A program made the translations under genes and the position numbers. Positions 7,184 through 15,340 of a DNA stretch of 64,000 bases are shown one piece after another. The notes under the pieces are model-generated. The model saw only the letters and a program-made list of their open reading frames with translations, ran no database searches and was not told where the DNA came from. Location: assembly GCF_003626645.1 (NCBI RefSeq), contig NZ_RBAM01000009.1, forward strand, positions 1-64,000, given 5' to 3'. The DNA is from Streptomyces klenkii (GTDB lineage: Bacteria > Actinomycetota > Actinomycetes > Streptomycetales > Streptomycetaceae). Position 1 is the stretch's first letter. Every line of letters starts with the position of its first letter.

Positions 7184-8022
7184 CTAGTGACCTGAGTCGG
7201 AGATCCTTCGGCAGTAGGCGGCGACTTTGTCAAGGATCAGGTGCACCTCAAGACCAGGAGGGACCTGTTGGTCGAGCTTGACCAGGAACTTCTTGAACTC
7301 GGCAGCCCGGTGCCGGCGGTGGATTGAGCCGATGACCTTGCCGGTCGCGGTACCAGAGCGGCGAAGAGGGTGGTGGTGCCCGCGCGGACGTAGTCGTGGC
7401 TGCGGCGTTCGGGCACTCCGGGCATCATCGGCAGTACCGGCTGGGAACGGTCCAGGGCCTGGATCTGAGACTTCTCGTCCACACACAGCACCAAAGCCCG
7501 CTCAGGCGGGTCGGGATACAGCCCAACGACATCACGGACCTTGTCGATGAACAACGGGTCGGTGGACAGCTTGAAGGTCTGCGACCGGTGCGGGGCCAGG
7601 GCGAACGCCCGCCATATCCGTGAGATCGCCGACCGCGACATCCCCGTGGCCGCTGCCATCGACCGGGTCGACCAGTGGGTCGCGTTCGCCGGCCGCTCTT
7701 CCAGTGTCTTGACGATGACCCGCTCGACATCCGCATCACTGATCTTGCGCGGAACACCTGGCCCCGGCTCATCACTCAGGCCGTCCAGGCCCCGGTCAAG
7801 GAAGCGTCGCCGCCAGGTGCGGACTGTGTCCGGAGCGTTCCGCAGGCGACGCGACACCTCCATGATCGAGTGCCCCTCGGCGCACTCAAGAACGATCCGC
7901 GACCGCAGTGCCAGGGCCTGCGCGGTCGAACGCCGACGCACCCAGCCCTCAAGCACCGCCCGCTGGGAGAGCGAAGTCGGTTCGGCGTCAATACCGGCCG
8001 GCCGGATTCTGATCTTCGGATC
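7184..8022 (-). pseudogene. IS630-family transposase with frameshift and internal deletion
   Basis: From about 8022 the frame reads as an IS630 transposase: helix-turn-helix 'LGSIMEVSRRL'-type segment, 'DTVRTWRRRFLDRGLDGL', 'KVRDVVGLYPDPPERALVLCVDEKSQ' (first catalytic Asp) and 'RSHDYVRAGTTTLFAAL'. One base is then missing near 7350-7356 and the text continues in another frame as 'ATGKVIGSIHRRHRAAEFKKFL'. After 'EVHLILD' it jumps straight to 'KVAAYCRRISDSGH', the family's C-terminus, so roughly 100 codons with the second and third catalytic acids are gone. No start codon is visible at the 5' end. The copy is dead. Confidence 0.8.
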
Positions 8023-8234
8023 CTACGCAACCTCGGTCACAGTCGTGTTCCGCCCGTCGGGCTGGACGGGACGGGCACAGGCACTCAGCCGGCAGCTCGT
8101 GCCATACGTGGTGGACGGCGCCGCCCGGCACGGCCTGGTGGAGAGCCTCGCCAACCGGCACATCACCGAACGCAGCTCAGCTTGCTCCGGCCAAGGATCC
8201 ACGTGACCGGCCAGGGCACGCCCGTGCGCCACGC
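8023..8234. other. Gap between IS630 remnant and amidase, no gene recognised
   Basis: About 210 bp separate the 5' end of the decayed IS630 copy from the amidase stop. Plus-strand frames are open across part of it, but with no start, ribosome site or family pattern. It may be residue of an older gene; nothing more can be supported. Confidence 0.4.
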
Positions 8235-9626
8235 TCAGGCCGCCGTGGCGAGTCCCCGGGCCGGCTGTGTCTGCTCGTAGGCGTAGCCGACCCGCAGGAG
8301 GGTGGGCTCGTCGAGGGGACGGCCGAGCAGCTGCATGCCGATCGGCATGCCGACCGAGTCGTGGCCGACCGGAACGGTCAGGGCCGGCACCCCGGTGATG
8401 TTGGCAGGGGCGGAGAGGCGCACGTAGGCGTCGGAGACGCCCTCGACCGTGCCGTCGGGCCAGGTGACCGTCTCCTCGTCGGCGCCGACAGCGGTCATCG
8501 GGACGCTCGGGGCGGCGATCACGTCGACCTCCTCCAGCATGCGGGCCCACTCGGCGCGCATGAGCGTACGGGCGCGTTGCGCGCGTACGTAGTCCCCGGC
8601 GCTCATCAACTCGCTTGCCTCCAGGAGGATGCGGACGTCCTCCTGGTACAGCTCGGGGACCGTGCGCAGGCTGCTCTCGTGGTAGGCCCCGGCCTCCGGC
8701 ACCATCAGGCCCCACTGGGTGGCCTGGATGTAGCGGGTCATCGGGATGTCCACCTCGACGAGCCGTGCGCCCAGGGTTTCCAGCTGCCCGATGGCGTGCC
8801 GGACGGCGGTCTCCACACGAGGGTCGACGTTGTCGAAGTAGTAGGTGCGCGGCAGGCCGATGCGCAGCCCCGTCAGGTCCGTGCCGGCACCGGGCCGGTA
8901 GTCCGTGGCGGGCACGGGCAGCGAGGCGGGGTCTCGCGGGTCGTGTCCGGCCAGCGCGGTCAGGATCAGGGCGGCGTCCTCGACGGTGCGGGTGATCGGA
9001 CCGACGTGGTCCAGCGACCAGGACAGGGAGGTGACGCCGTGCCGGGGGACGAGACCGTAGGTCGGTTTGAGGCCGACCACCCCGTTGAGAGCGGCGGGCA
9101 CCCGGATCGACCCGCCGGTGTCGGTGCCCAGGGCGAAGGTCGCGGTGCCCGACGCGACGGCGACCGCGGAGCCGCCGCTGGAACCGCCGGCGACCCGGCC
9201 GTGGTCCCAGGCGTTGCGGGTCTGCGGAGTGGTCAGGCCGAAGGCGAATTCGTGGGTGTGGGTCTTGCCGAGCAGGACCGCGCCGGCCGCGCTCAGACGC
9301 GCGGCGACCGTGCTGTCCGCCGTCGCGCGGTGGCCGGCGCGTACCCGGGAGCTGGCCGTGGTGGCCATCCCGCCGACGTCGATCAGGTCCTTGAGTCCCA
9401 TCGGGATGCCGTGCAGGGGTCCCCGGTACCGGCCGTGCGCCGCTTCGTGTTCGGCCTCGCTCGCCGCCCGGCGTGCCTGCTCCGCGGTGACCGTGACGTA
9501 GGCGCCGAGGTGCGGTTCCACTTTCTCGATGCGACCGAGGACGGAGTCGACCAGTTCGACGGGGGAGAGTTGCCGGGCACGGATCGCGTCCGCGGCGGCG
9601 GCGAGGGACAGCTCATACGGCTGCAT
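8235..9626 (-). CDS. Amidase-signature enzyme, AtzE/GatA-like
   Basis: The 463-residue product carries the amidase signature: catalytic Lys in 'IPMGLKDLIDVGG' and the Ser-rich stretch 'GGSSGGSAVAVASG' followed by 'GTDTGGSIRVPAALNGVVGLKPTYG' (cis-Ser and Ser nucleophile), with C-terminal 'PALTVPVGHDSVGMPIGMQLLG'. It hydrolyses a C-N amide bond; the substrate is not evident. ATG 9626 overlaps by 14 bp the small AtzG-like gene upstream, the arrangement seen in AtzG-AtzE pairs where the small protein is needed for a soluble amidase. Translational coupling is likely. Confidence 0.88.
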   Translation of the reverse strand: MQPYELSLAAAADAIRARQLSPVELVDSVLGRIEKVEPHLGAYVTVTAEQARRAASEAEHEAAHGRYRGPLHGIPMGLKDLIDVGGMATTASSRVRAGHRATADSTVAARLSAAGAVLLGKTHTHEFAFGLTTPQTRNAWDHGRVAGGSSGGSAVAVASGTATFALGTDTGGSIRVPAALNGVVGLKPTYGLVPRHGVTSLSWSLDHVGPITRTVEDAALILTALAGHDPRDPASLPVPATDYRPGAGTDLTGLRIGLPRTYYFDNVDPRVETAVRHAIGQLETLGARLVEVDIPMTRYIQATQWGLMVPEAGAYHESSLRTVPELYQEDVRILLEASELMSAGDYVRAQRARTLMRAEWARMLEEVDVIAAPSVPMTAVGADEETVTWPDGTVEGVSDAYVRLSAPANITGVPALTVPVGHDSVGMPIGMQLLGRPLDEPTLLRVGYAYEQTQPARGLATAA

Positions 9627-9822
9627 CGTGCGGCTCCTGTCCGGCGCGGTAGGCGGCGGCGGGCGGGACGTCCGCGAAGTCCAGCTCGCGCAGGACCGCG
9701 ACGACGCCGTGGATGTGGGAGGCGACGGCGGCCACCGTGGCGTGGCGTTCGGCGGGCAGCACAAGCCCGGCGCGGGCGGCCCAGCGGGCGGCCTCCGGCG
9801 GTGTGAGTTCGACGGCGGTCAT
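9613..9822 (-). CDS. AtzG/DUF4089-like small amidase partner
   Basis: This is a 69-residue protein whose pattern 'WAARAGLVLPAERHATVAAVASHIHGVVAVLRELDF...PPAAAYRA' matches AtzG-like/DUF4089 proteins, distant relatives of GatC. Such proteins wrap around an AtzE-type amidase. It overlaps the amidase start by 14 bp, so the two are surely co-translated and probably form a complex. There are no catalytic residues of its own. Length is typical of the family. Confidence 0.72.
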   Translation of the reverse strand: MTAVELTPPEAARWAARAGLVLPAERHATVAAVASHIHGVVAVLRELDFADVPPAAAYRAGQEPHDAAV

Positions 9823-9907
9823 GGACCTTCTCTTCCTCGGTCGGGAGTGGAGCGGCGGAGTACCCGAAGGCGCTAAAGGCTAAGGATTGGCGTCAGGCGC
9901 TCCTACA

Positions 9908-9971
9908 GGTGACACGACTGCTCGGTGACACGACTGCTCGGTGGTGCGGCTGTTCAGTGGCGCGGCTGTTC
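9908..9971. repeat. 16-bp tandem repeat, four units
   Basis: Units at 9908, 9924, 9940 and 9956 read GGTGACACGACTGCTC twice exactly, then two diverged copies ending in CGGCTGTTC. A fifth partial unit may follow. It lies in the 205-bp gap between the MBL hydrolase stop and the start of the amidase pair, so it may sit in the amidase promoter region. Confidence 0.85.
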
Positions 9972-10027
9972 AGTGGCTCGCGCGTGGGCCACCGAACACC
10001 GCCGGGCGCCGGACACCGGCCGCGTGG

Positions 10028-10960
10028 TCAGGCAGCGGTGGCCGGGATCTCGCCGCCGTGCTCGGCGAGCAGCCGGTAGCGGCCGTGCTCCCGGCGGACG
10101 GTGCCGGCCGTGGGCCGCGGGAAGTGCGTGCCCAGGAGCAGCGCGTCGGTGTCCGCCACGCCGTCGAGCAGCCGGGCGCGGGTGCGGATCGCCTGGGAGG
10201 GGTCAATGTCGACGCAGCTGTGCACGTGGGGGTGGGACAGCTGCACGGGGTGGTGGATGCTGTCGCCGGTGATCAGCGCCCGCCGGTCGCTGCCGCGCAG
10301 TTCGACGGCGACCTGCCCGGGGGTGTGGCCCGGGGCGGGGATCAGGAGGACACCCGGCGCCACCTCGTGCCCCTGCTCGGGCACGTCCACGAGGTCGTAC
10401 TGTCCGGCGTCGCGGACGGGACGGACGGAGTCGCGGAACATCTGGGTGCGGGCCTCATCCAGGTCGGTGGCGGCCCAGTGGTCCCATTCGGTGCGGCTGG
10501 TGACGTAGCGGGCGTTGGGGAAGGCGGGGACCCAGTCCTCGCCGACGAGGCGGGTGTTCCAGCCGACGTGGTCGGTGTGCAGGTGCGTGGTGATCACCAG
10601 GTCCACGGACTCGGGCGGGAAGCCGGCCGCCGCCAGCCGCTCCAGGAAGTCGGTGTCGAGACCGTTCCAGGCCGGGTTGGCGCGGGGCTTGCCGTTGCCG
10701 ATGCCGGTGTCCACGACGATCCGCAGTCCGCCGGCCTCCACCGCGAAGCTGTGGCTCGCCAGCCGCGGGACCTCGGAGTCGGCGAAATCGGGGCGCAGCC
10801 ACGACGCCTCGTCCAGCACCTCCCTGGTGGCGTCCGGCAGCAGCCACGGTCCGGTCTGCCGAGGCAGTTCGATCTCGTCGACGCGGCGCACGACGATATC
10901 GCCGAGGCGCCATCCCGTGCTGGTGGCGGGGGTGGCCTGACGGGGGGTGGCGGGGTTCAT
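10028..10960 (-). CDS. Metallo-beta-lactamase-fold hydrolase
   Basis: The 310-residue product has 'DLVITTHLHTDHVGW' (HxHxDH zinc motif), 'LLIPAPGHTPGQVAVEL' (third-strand His), 'ALITGDSIHHPVQL' (bridging Asp) and a late 'LLGTHFPRP' His. It is closest in layout to the lactonase/AHL-lactonase-like branch, which hydrolyses ester or lactone bonds with two metal ions; the substrate is unknown. A longer form from ATG 11053 is possible. ATG 10960 is preferred because the added 31 residues are low-complexity, and GAAAGGG lies upstream of it. A TetR gene lies just upstream on the same strand. Confidence 0.82.
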   Translation of the reverse strand: MNPATPRQATPATSTGWRLGDIVVRRVDEIELPRQTGPWLLPDATREVLDEASWLRPDFADSEVPRLASHSFAVEAGGLRIVVDTGIGNGKPRANPAWNGLDTDFLERLAAAGFPPESVDLVITTHLHTDHVGWNTRLVGEDWVPAFPNARYVTSRTEWDHWAATDLDEARTQMFRDSVRPVRDAGQYDLVDVPEQGHEVAPGVLLIPAPGHTPGQVAVELRGSDRRALITGDSIHHPVQLSHPHVHSCVDIDPSQAIRTRARLLDGVADTDALLLGTHFPRPTAGTVRREHGRYRLLAEHGGEIPATAA

Positions 10961-11129
10961 CGGCAGGGCCCTTTCGGCGGCGCTGGGCGGTGCGGGCGGG
11001 ATGACGTGCTGTGGAAAGGACAGGCCCGGTCGGGTCGTGTGCGGCTGTGGCATGGCGCGGACCCTTAAGGCGATTGCTTTGCTTTAAGCACTCTAGATCG
11101 ACGGAACCCTAAACGCAAACCCTTAGCTT

Positions 11130-11708
11130 TTATGTGCCTGAAGGGGACCCGGCGCGACCGAGCGCCGCCGCCACCAAGCGGCCGACGTACGCCTGGGACA
11201 GCTCCGAGGGGCGGAACAGGATCCGGTACATCAGCGGGGCGACCACGACGTCCAGCAGCGTCTCCAAGTCCGGCACGGCCTCCCCGCGCCCGGCTGCGCG
11301 CACGCCGATGGCCTTCAACTGCTCGGCGGCGTAGTCGGAGCAGCGCACCGCGCTGCCCTGCCCCGGGTCGCCCAGCAGGGCGTCGCGGATGTACGTGCGA
11401 CCCGGCGCCGAGGACATTTCTTCGGCGAATTGCACGGTCCACGCCTCCAGGTCGGCTCGCAGGCCGCCGTGGTCGGCCGGCGGGGCATCCGGGCGCAGCC
11501 GCTCGACGGCCACGTCGGACAACAATTCCCGCAGGTCCCCCCAGCGGCGGTAGACGGTGGACGGCGTGACCCCCGCACGGGCCGCGATCAGCGGCACGGT
11601 CAGCGCTCCCCGCCCCACCTCCGCCTCAAGATCACGGACCGCCTGGTGTACGGACTGCTGGACGCGGGCGCTGCGCCCGCCGGGGCGTGTGGTCGCTCGG
11701 GCACTCAT
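11130..11708 (-). CDS. TetR-family regulator upstream of the MBL hydrolase
   Basis: The 192-residue product has a TetR DNA-binding domain near residues 15-60 ('VRDLEAEVGRGALTVPLIAARAGVTPSTVYRRWGDLRELL') and a C-terminal helical domain of the type seen with 'TYIRDALLGDP...YRILFRPSELSQAYVGRLVAAAL'. It lies 77 bp upstream of the longest form of the hydrolase gene on the same strand. The gap is AT-rich for this DNA and contains CTTTGCTTTAAG-like repeats, a plausible operator. Self-control and control of the hydrolase are likely but not proven. Confidence 0.83.
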   Translation of the reverse strand: MSARATTRPGGRSARVQQSVHQAVRDLEAEVGRGALTVPLIAARAGVTPSTVYRRWGDLRELLSDVAVERLRPDAPPADHGGLRADLEAWTVQFAEEMSSAPGRTYIRDALLGDPGQGSAVRCSDYAAEQLKAIGVRAAGRGEAVPDLETLLDVVVAPLMYRILFRPSELSQAYVGRLVAAALGRAGSPSGT

Positions 11709-11850
11709 GGGAACAGCCTAATGCGAAGAAATTGCGTCTGCCGAAACGGTCGGCCGGAAGCGAAGCGGCCCTCGCACACCGTCGGCCGTGGCACGCGGTC
11801 CAATCCCTCGGTGGGTCGCCTGTTCCGCACATCGAGTTCCCGTTCTTTGC

Positions 11851-12095
11851 GAGGGGGAGGAGGCGATCACCGTCTCGATCGCCGTGACCGGGAACAAGGG
11901 CCGGATCGTGACGCTGGCCAGCCCGCCGCCGGCCAAGCGGCACGGCATCACCATGATGTCCGGCACCCGCGCGGCCGCGACCGTCGCCCGGGTCGCCGCT
12001 CTCACGGCCCGGGGCGCTCTCCGGCTGCCGATCGCCCGCCGCTTCCTCCTGCGCGACACGCTGGGGCAGACCGACCGCGTCACCGTCGGCGCGCC
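11851..12095 (+). pseudogene. C-terminal remnant of an NADP-dependent quinone/alcohol oxidoreductase
   Basis: The frame reads GEEAITVSIAVTGNKGRIVTLASP then 'GITMMSGTRAAATVARVAALTARGALRLPIARRFLL', the Rossmann-to-C-terminal part of a zinc-type or quinone-oxidoreductase-like MDR enzyme. The catalytic N-terminal domain is missing and no start precedes it. Homology fades after 'DTLGQTDRV', where a Ku-like fragment takes over in another frame. Confidence 0.55.
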
Positions 12096-12284
12096 CGCGA
12101 ATTCCTTTCCCTGCTCCGCGTCCACGGGGACCTGATGGCCGTCCACACGATGCTCCGGCCGGACGAGGTCCGCGACCCGGAAGGCCTCGCACCGCCCGCC
12201 TCGGTGAAGGTGCACCCGCAGGAGATCGAGATGGCCTCGAGCCTGATGGAGCGGATGCCGAAGGACTTTGACCTGCTTGCGTGA
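12096..12284 (+). pseudogene. Ku-like DNA end-binding protein, C-terminal fragment
   Basis: Sixty-two codons read REFLSLLRVHGDLMAVHTML, then 'RPDEVRDPEGLAPPASVKVHPQEIEMASSLMERMPKDFDLLA', matching the middle-to-late part of bacterial Ku ('LR..G.L.L.T...PDEVRDP...V...E..MA..L...M..DFD'). Ku binds double-strand ends for non-homologous end joining. Here only a scrap remains, fused at 12096 to an oxidoreductase scrap in another frame. It is not functional as Ku. Confidence 0.6.
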
Positions 12285-12289
12285 ACAGG

Positions 12290-12317
12290 GCTGCCCCGGG
12301 CCATCGCCCGGGGCAGC
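12290..12317. terminator. Perfect 11-bp stem hairpin
   Basis: GCTGCCCCGGG (12290-12300) pairs fully with CCCGGGGCAGC (12307-12317) across a 6-base loop, followed by CCCGTTTCTC. It lies between the Ku remnant and the SDR gene reading from the other side, so it can end transcripts from both directions. Confidence 0.75.
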
Positions 12318-12351
12318 CCCGTTTCTCTGCCGCGGCACCCCCTGAAGCCGG

Positions 12352-13161
12352 CTACCGCGACAAGGCGACGTCTTCGACCGTCAGGTAGCGGCCGGACAGG
12401 TCCGCCGCCGGGCCCGTGGCCAGTTCGAGGACGGCGGTGACCGCTCGGGGGAGTGGAACGGCCCGCCCTGCTTCGATCTGCTCGCGGAGCCAGAGGGCGC
12501 GGCGTCGGCGCCAGGGGTCGGTGGAGTCGGTCTCGCCCAGTGCGCTCGTGGTGAGTCCGGTCGCCACGATCCCGGGATGCAGACTGAAGGCCAGGACTCC
12601 GTAGGGACGGGCTTCGCTGGCGATGTTCTCGATGAACGTGATGCCGGCGGCCTTGGCGACGGAGTAGGAGGACAAGGTGGGCCAGCGGTGCCGTCCCGCA
12701 GCGCTGCTGATGCTGATGACGCGGCCACCGCCATGACGAGCCATCAGCGGAATCACGGCGTGCACTGTGGCGACGGTGCTCAGCGTGTTGACGCGTACCG
12801 CCTCCCACCACTGTTCGACGGGGATCTCCCAGGTGAGGCCGATCGGGCCCTCCACGCCGGCGTTGTCGACGAGGACATCAATGCGGCCGAAGTCTGCATA
12901 GATCTTCTGCATGGCGATGGCAGCGGCCGCCGTGTCGCTGACATCGGCGCACACCGTCATGACCGCACCGCCTGGCTGTGAGGGCAGCGCCGCAGCCAGG
13001 TGCTCAAGCGCTGAGCGGGTCCGCGCGACGAGAGCCAGCCGGAATCCCCGTTCGGCACAGGCGGTGGCGATGGCCGCACCGAGTCCGCCGGTAGCACCAG
13101 TGATCACGGCAACAGGCGGATCACCGGCGACAGACTCATGGGTCCCGTCATCCGACAACAT
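12352..13161 (-). CDS. Short-chain dehydrogenase/reductase (third gene of chorismate-lyase operon)
   Basis: The 269-residue product is a classical SDR: 'VAVITGATGGLGAAIA' (TGxxxGxG), 'IDVLVDNAGVEGPIG' (NAG, here D-N-A-G), 'GGRVISISSAAGRHRW' (catalytic Ser), 'YSVAKAAG' (YxxxK) and 'LHPGIVATGL'. It uses NAD(P)(H) to oxidise or reduce a hydroxyl/carbonyl group. ATG 13161 overlaps the ligase gene by 14 bp, so the two are co-translated. In context it may act on the product of the ligase or on a later intermediate; the substrate is unknown. Confidence 0.85.
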   Translation of the reverse strand: MLSDDGTHESVAGDPPVAVITGATGGLGAAIATACAERGFRLALVARTRSALEHLAAALPSQPGGAVMTVCADVSDTAAAAIAMQKIYADFGRIDVLVDNAGVEGPIGLTWEIPVEQWWEAVRVNTLSTVATVHAVIPLMARHGGGRVISISSAAGRHRWPTLSSYSVAKAAGITFIENIASEARPYGVLAFSLHPGIVATGLTTSALGETDSTDPWRRRRALWLREQIEAGRAVPLPRAVTAVLELATGPAADLSGRYLTVEDVALSR

Positions 13162-14698
13162 GAGGCGTGTCCTCCTGCTCGGGCGCGCCGTAGCGGCCGC
13201 GCAGTGCGCCACGGTCGAGTTTGCCGGTGACCGAAAGGGGCAGCCGCTCGGCGAAGTCGATGGAGCGGGGCACCTTGTACCGGGCGAGCAGGCCGCGGCA
13301 GTGGCTGAGCAGTTCCTCGGCGTCCGGTCGGCTGTGGTGCCGGGGAACGATCACGGCGTGGGGGACTTCGCCGCGCCGGCGGTCGGGACGGGCGATCACG
13401 GCGGCGTCCTCGACCCCGGGATGAGTGCGCAGTACGTCCTCGATCTCGGCGGGCTGCACACTGTACCCGCCGGTCATGATGGTGTCCTTGGACCGTCCGA
13501 CGATGCGGACGCACTCGTGCCCGTCGCGGACCACCAGATCGCCGGTGCGCAGCCAGCCGTCGTCGTCGGTGACGGGGGCCAGCTGTCCGGAGCCCGTACG
13601 GTAGCCGGGGGTGACCTGGGAGCCCCGCACCCACAGTTCGCCGACCGTACCGGCCGGCACGGGGCGTCCGGGGGCCTGGGGGTCGATGACGCGGACTTCC
13701 AGGCCCGGCACCGGGATGCCGGCGCTGTCCCGGCAGGAATCAGCGGTGGGGCCCAGCCCCGCGCCGGCGAGTTCGGTCATCCCCCAGCTCTGCAGCAACT
13801 CCACGCCGGTGCGCCGGTGCCAGTCGCGGCGCAGGTCGGCGGGCGTCTGCTGCCCCGCACTCAGGCAGCGCCGCAAAGCGGCCGGCCGCCATCGCTGACC
13901 GGCGGCCTCCAGCAGCCTGCGGTAGACGGTCGGCACCGCCTCGATGACGGTGACGTCGCGAGCGACCAGCTGCTCCAGCCACCAGGCCGGCTCGAAGGCG
14001 CGGGAGGAGGTCAGCAGCGTCGCCCCGGCCAGCAGCGTGGAGATCGCCGCGAGATGGCCGTACGTGTGCGCGAGGGGGATGGGAACGGCCACCACGTCAT
14101 CGGAGTTGCGGTGCCGGCCGCGCCAGAAGCCGGTCGCGAGGTGAAGCGCCTGTTCCGTCTGGATCACGGGACGGCAGACGCCCGTCGATCCCGATGTATG
14201 CATGATCATGCAAGGGGCGTCCGCGACGCGCCCGGTGTCCGCCCGCGTCTTCGCGGTCCCTGCCGCTCCGCGTGGACCGCGCACGACATGCCTTCCCGGC
14301 CCCGGCATCACCACGATGACGTCCACAGGCAGCCGTCGCCCGGCGCACAGTGCCTTGATGTCATCCGACCGTTCCGGGCTGGTCAGCAGCGCACGGGGGC
14401 GGACGTGCTCCAGCACGCGGACGATCTCGTGCTCGGTGAGCACGGCGTTCATCGGTGCCACCGCCGTGCCCGCCTTGTGGGCAGCGAGGTACGCGGCGAG
14501 CCAGGAACCACCGTTGGGCAGGAGGAGCGCGGCGCAGTCCTCCGGGGTCCGCACCAGCGGGCGCAGCGAGTCAGCCAGCGAGGAGGACCAGGCGTCCAAC
14601 TCGGCGTAGGAACAGGCCGCGGTCTCGTCGAGGACGGCGACGCGGGCGCCGCCCGCGGTGAGGGCGTCGATCAGGGCATCACGGAACATCTCAAGCAC
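13148..14698 (-). CDS. AMP-forming acyl/aryl ligase (ANL superfamily)
   Basis: The 516-residue product has the ANL motifs: 'IMHTSGSTGVCRPVIQT' (P-loop; the usual PKG is changed to CRP), 'PLAHTYGHLAAIS', 'QSWGMTELAGAG', 'WLRTGDLVVRDG' (hinge), 'GRSKDTIMTGGYSVQPAEIE' and C-terminal 'LPLSVTGKLDRGALRG' with the catalytic Lys. It activates a carboxylate with ATP and probably transfers it to CoA or a carrier. It overlaps the chorismate-lyase-like gene by 8 bp upstream and the SDR by 14 bp downstream, so 4-hydroxybenzoate is an attractive substrate. It lacks the carrier domain found in mycobacterial FadD22. Confidence 0.85.
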   Translation of the reverse strand: MLEMFRDALIDALTAGGARVAVLDETAACSYAELDAWSSSLADSLRPLVRTPEDCAALLLPNGGSWLAAYLAAHKAGTAVAPMNAVLTEHEIVRVLEHVRPRALLTSPERSDDIKALCAGRRLPVDVIVVMPGPGRHVVRGPRGAAGTAKTRADTGRVADAPCMIMHTSGSTGVCRPVIQTEQALHLATGFWRGRHRNSDDVVAVPIPLAHTYGHLAAISTLLAGATLLTSSRAFEPAWWLEQLVARDVTVIEAVPTVYRRLLEAAGQRWRPAALRRCLSAGQQTPADLRRDWHRRTGVELLQSWGMTELAGAGLGPTADSCRDSAGIPVPGLEVRVIDPQAPGRPVPAGTVGELWVRGSQVTPGYRTGSGQLAPVTDDDGWLRTGDLVVRDGHECVRIVGRSKDTIMTGGYSVQPAEIEDVLRTHPGVEDAAVIARPDRRRGEVPHAVIVPRHHSRPDAEELLSHCRGLLARYKVPRSIDFAERLPLSVTGKLDRGALRGRYGAPEQEDTPHVVG

Positions 14699-15293
14699 GC
14701 TCCCCAGCTGCCGCCGCCTCGGTCCGCATCCCGGGCTCGGCCCGCATCCCGGGTGGAACGATCCGGGGACTGAACAGTTCGCGGATGTACGCCCACGGCC
14801 TGTCGCCGGCGTTCAGGGTGTAGGCCTTGAAGGCACAAGGCGTGTCCGGGGCCTGCGGCCAGCTTGTCAGGCCGATCCGGCTGACATGGCGGTTCATCGG
14901 CAAGCCCGCCGCGGCGAACGCGAACCCGATGGGGCGCGTACGGTCCTGCATCGCCGCATCGATCCGTGCGTCCTGTCCGGCCTGCGCCGTCACGATGTTC
15001 GCCGACACCACCTCACCGGTACGGCTGACCAACCGGGTGCGGCGCACCAGGCACACATCGCCCGTCGCCAGACGCAGCAGCTCGCGCGCGGTCGCCTCCA
15101 CCTGCTGCCCCTGCGTCGTCTCGATGCCGTCCACCTGCGGTGTGAGGGCTGATTGTGTGAGCGCCTGGAGCAGGACGGTGGTCAAGCCGTCGCTGGCGAG
15201 CAGTATGCGGGTGACAGGCGACCGGAACCCCGAGAGGTCACCGGTGGGGAACCCATCGCGGATGTCTGCGGGAACAGTGAGGTGGCGCATCAT
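14691..15293 (-). CDS. Chorismate-lyase-like protein (DUF98/UbiC-like)
   Basis: The 200-residue product has the layout of the DUF98 chorismate-pyruvate-lyase group: 'SPVTRILLASDGLTTVLLQALT' near the start, 'ARELLRLATGDVCLVRRTRLV' and 'GEVVSANIVTAQ' in the middle, and a closing 'FKAYTLNAGDRPWAYIRELFSP' where substrate Arg/Glu residues sit. Characterised members (mycobacterial Rv2949c) make 4-hydroxybenzoate and pyruvate from chorismate. ATG 15293 is chosen for the GGAGA 6 bases upstream. Overlap with the ligase gene supports a route chorismate to hydroxybenzoate to activated ester. Family call by pattern only. Confidence 0.7.
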   Translation of the reverse strand: MMRHLTVPADIRDGFPTGDLSGFRSPVTRILLASDGLTTVLLQALTQSALTPQVDGIETTQGQQVEATARELLRLATGDVCLVRRTRLVSRTGEVVSANIVTAQAGQDARIDAAMQDRTRPIGFAFAAAGLPMNRHVSRIGLTSWPQAPDTPCAFKAYTLNAGDRPWAYIRELFSPRIVPPGMRAEPGMRTEAAAAGERA

Positions 15294-15340
15294 GTGCTCT
15301 CCGGAAAACGTCACTTGCACGGTGGCGGTTCTCCCATCGG

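Noticed and set aside
12911..14773. Long plus-strand frame across the ligase gene
   Set aside because: Antisense to a clear ANL enzyme; no start signal or domain.
12352..15293. Part of a polyketide or ubiquinone cluster
   Set aside because: No PKS, carrier, prenyltransferase or decarboxylase gene is near; only the three-gene unit can be supported.
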